Shown: positions 1-5,184 of the stretch, one piece after another | Position numbering within the stretch: the first letter of the stretch is position 1 | Layout of the letters: the number at the start of each line of letters is the position of its first letter | Assembly: GCA_050249455.1 (NCBI GenBank) | Contig: JBFWQM010000225.1 | Location: 1 to 8,873, forward strand | Length of the DNA stretch: 8,873 nucleotides | Direction: 5' to 3' | DNA from: JBFWQM01 sp050249455 | GTDB taxonomy: Bacteria; Pseudomonadota; Alphaproteobacteria; MPNO01; VGEU01 | Made by a program: the position numbers and the translations under genes | Notes under the pieces: generated by a model | What the model was told of the DNA's origin: nothing | The model's input: the letters and a program-made list of their open reading frames with translations, nothing else | The model's database searches: none

Positions 1-2
1 TG

Positions 3-524
3 GTGGTGGAGATCGACGGCGGGCCGAAGGGCGTGGTCAAGGGCGCCGGCCGCAAGGTCTCGGTGTGGCAGACCGAGGTCGAGGGCAACCCGGTCGCGAC
101 CCACTACCGGCCGGAGGACAACCCGGCGGGCTCGGCGATCACCGACACGTCGCTGTGGCTGCCGTGCGGGCTCAAGGTCGATCCGTTCCCGGCCGCCGGC
201 ATGATCCATTTCGAATGGTACGTGCCGATCGACGAGACCTCGCACTACTACATCGTGACGTGGGGCAAGCGGACCGCCGACCCGGCGGCGCAGCGGCAGT
301 TCGCGCGCGAGGTCGAGACCCACTGGAAGGCGCTGGTGGTCGACCACTTCAACCACGACGACGTGTTCGCGCGCGAGGAGATGGAGCGCTTCTATGCCGA
401 GGAGGACGGCTGGAACCGCGAGCGGCTGTTCCGGCCCGACGTCATCCTGACCGAATGGCGCAAGCTCGCCAGCCGTTGCCATCGCGGCATCCAGCGCCGG
501 CCGCATCCGCCGCGGAGCCGGTGA
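3..524 (+). CDS. Rieske non-haem iron oxygenase, terminal (alpha) subunit, CarAa-like; 3' part only
   Basis: This is the C-terminal 173 residues of a ring-hydroxylating oxygenase terminal subunit; the frame is open to the left edge, so the Rieske domain and the His-His iron ligands lie outside the window. From memory, the fragment matches the C-terminal half of carbazole 1,9a-dioxygenase CarAa: a GGPKGV stretch, LPCGLKVDPFP, FEWYVPIDET, then FNHDDVFAREEM, an FYAEEDGW block and a terminal EWRKLASRCHRGIQ segment. The second Asp of FNHDD (codon 360-362) corresponds to CarAa D333, the third ligand of the mononuclear iron. Family knowledge: these subunits take electrons from a ferredoxin/reductase and insert dioxygen into aromatic or heteroaromatic substrates in the cytoplasm. 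The substrate cannot be told from this fragment. No ferredoxin or reductase gene follows; the next gene is unrelated and about 300 bp away. Confidence 0.85.
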   Translation: MVEIDGGPKGVVKGAGRKVSVWQTEVEGNPVATHYRPEDNPAGSAITDTSLWLPCGLKVDPFPAAGMIHFEWYVPIDETSHYYIVTWGKRTADPAAQRQFAREVETHWKALVVDHFNHDDVFAREEMERFYAEEDGWNRERLFRPDVILTEWRKLASRCHRGIQRRPHPPRSR

Positions 525-600
525 CCAGGGCGGCGAGGGCGTTCGCGCCGCATCGCCGCGCGACCGGCCGATCGGGGTGGCGTGTGATCCCGGCAACACT

Positions 601-618
601 GCCGGCCGAAAGGCCGGC
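601..618. terminator. GC-rich hairpin with GAAA loop after the oxygenase gene
   Basis: A perfect 7-bp stem (601-607 with 612-618) closes a GAAA tetraloop, 76 bases after the oxygenase stop. No T-run follows, so it would be a weak or Rho-assisted terminator, or simply a stabilising 3' hairpin. A smaller 5-bp hairpin lies at 647-659. Confidence 0.35.
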
Positions 619-704
619 CCGGACCGACGGGCGCGGCCGTAAGGCACCGGCGATGCCGGCCCCAGTCGCCGATTTTCACTATTTCGCGAGAATCCGGTGA
701 GGTC

Positions 705-720
705 TCCCCCTTTTGGGGGA
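705..720. promoter_or_regulatory. Perfect palindrome TCCCCC-TTTT-GGGGGA, candidate operator
   Basis: Two 6-base arms (705-710 and 715-720) flank a TTTT centre in an otherwise irregular leader, about 105 bp upstream of the first secreted-protein gene. Its centre lies about 33 bp upstream of the AT-rich TTTATCTA block (743-750), the most -10-like segment in the region. That is where an activator bound just upstream of -35 would sit. Short G/C-arm inverted repeats are typical targets of dimeric HTH regulators such as the NarL/FixJ type; the regulator here is unknown. Alternatively it is a short stem in the RNA. Confidence 0.4.
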
Positions 721-813
721 TGCCGTCGGTCGCCGAGTCCCGTTTATCTAGTCATGGCTCCGGAACGCGGCGGTGACCGGCGTGACGGGGCCTCGGGTGC
801 GGCCCGTCCTGGC

Positions 814-817
814 GGAG
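814..817 (+). promoter_or_regulatory. Ribosome binding site (GGAG) deciding the GTG start at 825
   Basis: GGAG lies 7 bases before GTG 825. An ATG at 823 overlaps that GTG but is followed at once by TGA (ATGTGA, 823-828), so it cannot be the gene start. The GTG frame gives a textbook signal peptide, which settles the choice. Confidence 0.75.
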
Positions 818-824
818 AAGAAAT

Positions 825-1706
825 GTGAAAAACGGGAAGAAGCTCAACTATCTCGGCTCCACCGCGGCGCTGGCCCTGTTGGTCGGCGTGGCCTCGATCG
901 GTACCGCGATGGCCGGGGCCGAGGATCCCATCAAGGGGATCACGGTCGACGCCAACTTCATCAAGGACAAGGACACGTACGTCACGGAGAACATCTACCG
1001 TGAGAAGGCGGTGTTCCTGCAGGCGACGGTCGCCCCGGAAGTGACGAAGATGTCCGAGGCGCTGTCGATGGCGAACCAGTGGTCGGCCGACAACACGATG
1101 TCGGAGGCCTATACCCGCCGGACCGACACGATCACCAACGCGGTGAACAACAACACCGGCCTGACGATCCTGAACCAGACCGCCGGCGACCTGAACAACC
1201 AGGCCTCTTCGGCGTCGGGTGCGGCGAATGCCGGCAGCGGCGGGGTCGTGTACTCCGAGGCGCAGTCGGGCGCCGAGCAGAACTCGAAGGACAACCGCCT
1301 GAGCGAGCAGAACCTGACCTGGTTCTCGTCCGACCCGAACGCGATCGACGGCGACCCGAACACGCCGACCCGCGTGGCCGGCAAGACCGCCACGATCACC
1401 AACGCGATCAAGAACAACCTGGGCGTCGTGCACGTCAACCAGTCGGTTGGCAACATGAACAGCCAGGCCAACACGCTCGCGCTGGCGACCAGCTTCGGCA
1501 GCGGCGGCGTGGTGATCACCGATGCGGTTCTCGGTCAGCAGCAGACCGGCAACCAGGTCGTTGAGTACAACGTCCTGCGCGAGGCGGTCCTGACGGATGC
1601 GGTGAAGTTCAACACCGGCATCGTCAGCCTCAACCAGTCGGCGGGCAGCCTGAGCAACCAGGCCAACGTGGTTGCGATCGGCGTGGCCGTCCAGCTCGGG
1701 CCGTGA
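825..1706 (+). CDS. Secreted three-repeat Asn/Gln/Gly-rich protein, Fap-amyloid-like (paralogue 1)
   Basis: This 293-aa exported protein has no function that I recognise by name. Residues 1-30 are a Sec signal peptide: KNGKK n-region, hydrophobic core to about residue 25, and a probable cleavage after AMA (28-30). Three imperfect repeats follow at about 102-130, 190-218 and 255-283, each built on G-x4-N-Q-x2-G-x4-Q-x-N and preceded by an (I/L)T(N/D)A(V/I) lead. Two linkers separate them, with the key Asn residues at 117, 205 and 270. There is no Cys and no transmembrane segment after the signal. A Y-REKAVF motif (58-64) recurs as YVEKALF in the next gene. Family knowledge: FapB/FapC amyloid subunits also carry three imperfect repeats with G/N/Q spacing divided by linkers. 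Inference: this is a surface fibre or matrix subunit. The C-terminal CxxC of FapC is missing. It is probably co-transcribed with the paralogue 64 bp downstream. Confidence 0.88.
   Translation: MKNGKKLNYLGSTAALALLVGVASIGTAMAGAEDPIKGITVDANFIKDKDTYVTENIYREKAVFLQATVAPEVTKMSEALSMANQWSADNTMSEAYTRRTDTITNAVNNNTGLTILNQTAGDLNNQASSASGAANAGSGGVVYSEAQSGAEQNSKDNRLSEQNLTWFSSDPNAIDGDPNTPTRVAGKTATITNAIKNNLGVVHVNQSVGNMNSQANTLALATSFGSGGVVITDAVLGQQQTGNQVVEYNVLREAVLTDAVKFNTGIVSLNQSAGSLSNQANVVAIGVAVQLGP
1128..1673 (+). repeat. Three spaced protein-level repeats in paralogue 1
   Basis: The repeat units lie at 1128-1214, 1392-1478 and 1587-1673, about 29 codons each. All carry the Gly, the Asn-Gln pair, the second Gly and the later Gln at identical spacing. 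The closing Asn is Ser in the first unit. Similarity is at amino-acid level with partial nucleotide identity, so the repeats are old and under selection rather than recent duplications. Confidence 0.85.
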
Positions 1707-1757
1707 TCGTCGCGTGGCAGAGAGCTGAGCCGCCGATCCAGCCGTGCACTGCAGTCC

Positions 1758-1763
1758 AAGGGG
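1758..1763 (+). promoter_or_regulatory. Ribosome binding site (AAGGGG) deciding the GTG start at 1771
   Basis: AAGGGG lies 7 bases upstream of GTG 1771. The frame could be extended to GTG 1744, but that start would put the ribosome site inside the gene and would add nine residues ahead of an otherwise standard signal peptide. The first ten bases of the gene (gtgaaaaacg) equal those of the upstream paralogue. Confidence 0.75.
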
Positions 1764-1770
1764 TACAATC

Positions 1771-2652
1771 GTGAAAAACGTTCTTCTCGGCACGACCGCT
1801 CTGGCGATGGTCCTGGGCCTCGCGGGCGTCGCGCGCGCGAACGCCGATGTCGATGCGCACATCGACTTCAACAAGTACGTCAACGTCGACGAGATCCTCT
1901 ACGTCGAGAAGGCGCTGTTCATCAAGGCGCAGCCGAAGCTGACCCCGGCCGGTGCGGCCGAGGCCGCCGCGGTGGCCAACATCGGCCACAAGGGGAACGG
2001 CTACAACAACCGGGCCCGGTCGAGAGGCACCAACGACGGCATCGTGCTCGACGCCAAGATCACCGACGCGGTCCTCGGCAACTCCGGCGTGATCAGCGTC
2101 AACTACGACATCGGCATCATGAACAACCAGGGCAACCTGGTGTCGATGGGCGTGACGCAGAGCGCGACGGCGGCGGCGGACTCGCAGGCCGAGACCGCGC
2201 AGCACAACAACGGCAACGAAGCGGCCGATTTCGGGACCTGGGGCTACTCGGACAACACCACCGACGGCATGCCCAACGGCGCGCTGGTGTTCCGGTCGCG
2301 CCGGACCGCCACGCTGGACAACACGGTGCACAGCCAGACCGGCATCACCGGCCTGAACCAGACCAGCGGCGTGATGAACAACCAGACCAACTCGGTCGCG
2401 CTCGCCGTCGGCCTGAACAGCACCGTCGCCCTCTCCGAGGCGGCGCTCGGCCAGGCTGCCAGCGAGAACCGGGTCGACGTGGGTTCGTTCTCCTATGCCG
2501 ACACCGTGACCAATGCGGTGCGCAACAACACCGGCATCACCCACGTCAACCAGGCCTCGGGCACCCTGAACAACCAGTCCTCGACGATCGCCTTCTCGGC
2601 CACCACCGGCCTGAACCAGGCGACCGCCGGCGTGACCGGCCAGAAGTTCTAG
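1771..2652 (+). CDS. Secreted three-repeat Asn/Gln/Gly-rich protein, Fap-amyloid-like (paralogue 2)
   Basis: From GTG 1771 this protein is also 293 aa, the same length as its upstream neighbour. Residues 1-23 form a Sec signal peptide ending ARA (21-23). Repeats lie at about 96-124, 181-209 and 245-273, with the anchoring Asn at 111, 196 and 260. The spacings (85 and 64) nearly equal those of paralogue 1 (88 and 65). The first repeat has Tyr instead of Gln after the Asn (N111-Y112); the others keep N-Q. No Cys is present. The linkers hold S-E/Q-A...Q...N patterns also seen in paralogue 1. Family comparison from memory: the pair resembles adjacent fapB-fapC, which encode minor and major amyloid subunits. 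Inference: two related subunits of one extracellular fibre or coat. No chaperone, protease or outer-membrane exporter gene is visible here. A strong hairpin follows 8 bases after the stop. Confidence 0.88.
   Translation: MKNVLLGTTALAMVLGLAGVARANADVDAHIDFNKYVNVDEILYVEKALFIKAQPKLTPAGAAEAAAVANIGHKGNGYNNRARSRGTNDGIVLDAKITDAVLGNSGVISVNYDIGIMNNQGNLVSMGVTQSATAAADSQAETAQHNNGNEAADFGTWGYSDNTTDGMPNGALVFRSRRTATLDNTVHSQTGITGLNQTSGVMNNQTNSVALAVGLNSTVALSEAALGQAASENRVDVGSFSYADTVTNAVRNNTGITHVNQASGTLNNQSSTIAFSATTGLNQATAGVTGQKF
2056..2589 (+). repeat. Three spaced protein-level repeats in paralogue 2
   Basis: Units lie at 2056-2142, 2311-2397 and 2503-2589. They share the G-x4-N-Q-x2-G-x4-Q-x-N frame with paralogue 1; unit one has N-Y for N-Q and unit three ends in Ser instead of Asn. 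Repeat 3 of this gene most resembles repeat 1 of the upstream gene in its NNTG core. Confidence 0.85.
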
Positions 2653-2659
2653 ACGACGA

Positions 2660-2689
2660 CGGCGGGAGGAGGGGTTCCTCCTCCCGCCG
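2660..2689. terminator. 13-bp perfect GC stem between convergent genes, probable bidirectional terminator
   Basis: Bases 2660-2672 pair perfectly with 2677-2689 around a GGTT loop. It begins 8 bases after the stop of the second secreted-protein gene and lies 31 bases beyond the stop of the convergent glycosyltransferase gene. There is no long T-run on either side, as is common in GC-rich genomes, but position and stability fit termination from both directions. Confidence 0.75.
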
Positions 2690-2720
2690 GCTTGCCGCGC
2701 AACCGGTCGAACCGGGCGGG

Positions 2721-5150
2721 CTAATCGGCCGGGACGTCGAAGCTCGCCGGCGCCTCGCTACGGCTGTGGCGCTCCCACATCCCGCGAAAGGCGCGTTCCA
2801 TGCCGCGCACCCACAGCGCGCTGTCGGCCAGCGGGGATGTCGCGCGACCGGCAGCGATGCGGTCACGCAGTCCGCGCAGGCGCCAGCCGTCGCGCGCGAG
2901 CCGCACCGCAGCCGCCTCGTAGCCGTCGAGCGACGTCGCGATCAGCTCGGGCAGCCCCAGCACGGTCAAGGCGCTGGCCGACACCCTTGCCGGCATGTGG
3001 CGGCCCAGCAGCGTGAGGAGCGGCACGCCGGCCCACAGCGTGTCGCAGGTCGTCGTGTGGCCATTGACGATGCGGGTGTCGAGCGCCAGGTCGGCCAATG
3101 CCAGTCGGCCGAGGTGCCGCGCGTGATCGACCCGCTCCATGCCCAGCAGGCGGGACGGATCGACGCCGTGTCCCGCTGCGCGCCGACGCAGGTTGGCCAG
3201 CGGTGCGCCGTCGTCGCGACACCACAGGACGCTGCCCGGCGTCGCGGCCAGGATGCGCATCCAGGCAGCGAATATGTCCGGGTCGAGCTTCTCGCTGCTG
3301 TTGAACGACGCGAACACGAACGCGCCCTCGGGCAGTCCGTGCGCGGCGCGGCTGGCGGTCACGGGCGCCGGCTCGAAGCGGCGGTCGTCGACGCGCCAGA
3401 AGCGGGGCAGGCGCACCAACGCCTCGGTGAACCCTTGCCGGTTGCCCGCGTCCACCACCGTTCGATCGGCGATGCAGTAGTCGATGTACCGCGCGCCCGT
3501 CGTCCCGGCCATGCCCATCCAGGTGGCCTGGATCGGGGCGGGCCGCAGGGCGAAGATGCCGAGCCGCGCGTTGTGGGTGTGGCCCATCAGGTCGACAAGG
3601 ATGTCGATGCCGTCGCGATGGATCCGCCCGGCGGCGGCGGCGAAGCTGTCCGCGGTGATGTCGCGGAAGCGGTCGACGCTGCCGGCGATCCGCCGCCGCT
3701 GGATGCTGCCGTCGTCGCGGCCGTAGCCGTAGGCGACGATCTCGAACGAGCCGCGGTCGAACTGGGCGAAGCTGCCGCCGATCATCCGGCCGACCGTGTG
3801 GTCCCGGAAGTCGTAGGAGACGTATCCGATGCGCAGACGGCGCGTCGCGTCGCCGCGTTCGCCGTACTCGAAGGGCGGGCCCGTCGCCGCCGTGCGCGTC
3901 GCGATCGCGGCGGCGGCGGCCTCGGCGACGCGGCGGTTCCGCGCCGGATCCTCATCGACATGGAGGTGATGAAACACAGACAGCGGCGACGGCCGGCCCG
4001 CCGCCAGGGCGGCGTCGACCTCGTCCCGAAGCCGTGCTTCGAGCGTCGGGTCCGACCAGTCCGCGAGGTAGCGGGAGGCCATGAACAGCTTCGCCAGCGC
4101 ATCGGGCGCGTCGGGATCGAGCGATGCAAGGCGCTGCGCCAGGGCGGCCGCCCGGACATGGTCCTCGTTCGCCTCGAAGGCGGCGATCGCGCCGGCGAGG
4201 GCGGTGCGGTTGTCAGGGTCCACCGCAAGCGCCTTCTCGAACCATGCGACGGCATCGTCGGGCAGCGCCATCTGCAAGCGTAGGGTGCCGAGCTTCGCCA
4301 TGGCGATCCCGTTGGCGGGATCGGCGTCGAGCGCGCGACGGCAGCATTCGACCGCCATGTCGTAATCGCCGAGGCCGGCATGGGCCGAGGCCATGTTGAT
4401 CAGGGCCGCCACGTAGCCGGGGTCGAGCTCGAGCGCCTGGCGGTAGGCGGCGATGGCGTCCGCATGAAGCGCCTGCTCGTCCAGCGCCGATCCGAGGCCG
4501 TTGTGCGCCACCGCGTTCAGCGGAGCGGCGGCCACGGCGCGCCGGAATGCGCCTTCGGCGTCGGCGGCGCGACCGCCGGCGAGGAGCGCGAGGCCGAGAT
4601 TGTTCAGCACGCCGAAGTGATCGGGGTGGATCGCCGCCGCGCGCCGGAGCACGGCGAGCGCAGCCTCGGCGTCGCCGTCGGCGCGCAGCAGGTCGCCGAG
4701 ATTGCAATGCGCCAGCGCATAATCGGGGCGGAGCGCGACGGCCGCCTCGAACGCCGCCCGCGCCTCGCCGCGCCGGCCGAGCGCGATCAGCACGTTGCCG
4801 AGGTTGTTGTGGCTTTCCGCGAGCTTGGGATCGAGCGCGATGGCGCGGCGGTAATGCAGCGCCGCTTTTTTCGGCTGGCCCATCCCCTGCAGCGCCCAGC
4901 CGAGATTGTGCTCGGCCTGCGCGAAGCGCGGCGCGGCGGCGATCGCCTTCTCGATCAGGCGCGCCGCCTCCCGGCAGGCGCCGCGCTGGATCAGGATCGT
5001 GCCCAGCAGGTTGAGCGCGTTGGGGTCGCGCGGCGCCTGCCGGAGAATCCGGCGATAGAGCGCCTCGGCCTCCTCAAGGCGGCCCGCGCCGTGAAGGGCG
5101 ACGGCCTGGCGAAGCACGGCGTCGGCCGGGAGGGGCTTGTCGTCCGTCAC
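2721..5150 (-). CDS. TPR-containing O-linked GlcNAc transferase-like glycosyltransferase (GT41)
   Basis: This 809-aa cytoplasmic protein probably transfers a sugar from a UDP-type donor to Ser/Thr of acceptor proteins, the role of GT41 (OGT/SPINDLY) enzymes. Residues 9-348 hold ten TPRs in unbroken 34-residue register, most with the LG...A...A...P pattern, which would form the acceptor-binding superhelix. Residues 438-795 are the catalytic domain: RIGYVSYDFRDHTVG (the conserved His is H451), DLMGHTHNARLGIFALRPAPIQ, DYCIADR, FNSSEKLDP with K621 matching the UDP-contacting Lys of human OGT, and DTRIVNGHTTTCDTLWAGVP (691-710). All expected motifs are present. The start is GTG 5150, with GAAGG 7 bases upstream. 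The frame stays open to 5402, but that stretch overlaps the NRPS end and encodes Arg/Pro/Cys-rich nonsense. It sits 34 bp after the NRPS stop, so it is probably in the same operon. The donor sugar and acceptor are not readable from sequence. Confidence 0.93.
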   Translation of the reverse strand: MTDDKPLPADAVLRQAVALHGAGRLEEAEALYRRILRQAPRDPNALNLLGTILIQRGACREAARLIEKAIAAAPRFAQAEHNLGWALQGMGQPKKAALHYRRAIALDPKLAESHNNLGNVLIALGRRGEARAAFEAAVALRPDYALAHCNLGDLLRADGDAEAALAVLRRAAAIHPDHFGVLNNLGLALLAGGRAADAEGAFRRAVAAAPLNAVAHNGLGSALDEQALHADAIAAYRQALELDPGYVAALINMASAHAGLGDYDMAVECCRRALDADPANGIAMAKLGTLRLQMALPDDAVAWFEKALAVDPDNRTALAGAIAAFEANEDHVRAAALAQRLASLDPDAPDALAKLFMASRYLADWSDPTLEARLRDEVDAALAAGRPSPLSVFHHLHVDEDPARNRRVAEAAAAAIATRTAATGPPFEYGERGDATRRLRIGYVSYDFRDHTVGRMIGGSFAQFDRGSFEIVAYGYGRDDGSIQRRRIAGSVDRFRDITADSFAAAAGRIHRDGIDILVDLMGHTHNARLGIFALRPAPIQATWMGMAGTTGARYIDYCIADRTVVDAGNRQGFTEALVRLPRFWRVDDRRFEPAPVTASRAAHGLPEGAFVFASFNSSEKLDPDIFAAWMRILAATPGSVLWCRDDGAPLANLRRRAAGHGVDPSRLLGMERVDHARHLGRLALADLALDTRIVNGHTTTCDTLWAGVPLLTLLGRHMPARVSASALTVLGLPELIATSLDGYEAAAVRLARDGWRLRGLRDRIAAGRATSPLADSALWVRGMERAFRGMWERHSRSEAPASFDVPAD

Positions 5151-5157
5151 GTCCCAG

Positions 5158-5162
5158 CCTTC
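5158..5162 (-). promoter_or_regulatory. Ribosome binding site (GAAGG) for the glycosyltransferase
   Basis: Read on the minus strand, GAAGG is 7 bases before GTG 5150, inside the short gap after the NRPS stop. This supports the 809-aa form over the longer in-frame extension. Confidence 0.6.
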
Positions 5163-5184
5163 GCCGCCTCGCCCGCAGGGGTGT

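Larger units (their letters stand above)
525..824. other. 300-bp gene-free region between the oxygenase and the secreted-protein pair
   Basis: No convincing gene is seen on either strand. The stretch holds the GAAA-loop hairpin at 601-618, a locally AT-richer patch around 671-685, the C/G palindrome at 705-720 and an AT-rich TTTATCTA block at 743-750. It is best read as terminator plus promoter/leader for the downstream pair. Confidence 0.6.

Noticed and set aside
392..679. 95-codon minus-strand frame spanning the oxygenase end and the intergenic region
   Set aside because: It has an Arg-rich composition without motif and half of it is antisense to the oxygenase; there is no supporting evidence for a gene.
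1748..1755. ACTGCAGT palindrome between the two secreted-protein genes
   Set aside because: Eight bases of symmetry are expected by chance and the flanks do not extend it; the two genes look co-transcribed with no promoter in the 64-bp gap.
744..1883. 379-codon minus-strand reading frame opposite the first secreted-protein gene
   Set aside because: It mirrors the codon pattern of the plus-strand gene, is Arg/Val/His-rich with no domain, and runs past the gene end only by chance in GC-rich DNA. The plus strand has a signal peptide, ribosome site and repeats.
1630..2544. 304-codon minus-strand reading frame opposite the second secreted-protein gene
   Set aside because: It is an antisense shadow of a well-supported gene, with no recognisable motif.
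2766..4283. 505-codon plus-strand reading frame inside the glycosyltransferase region
   Set aside because: The minus strand encodes an intact GT41 domain and TPRs here; the plus frame is low-complexity Arg/Val/Gly/Asp typical of an opposite-strand shadow.
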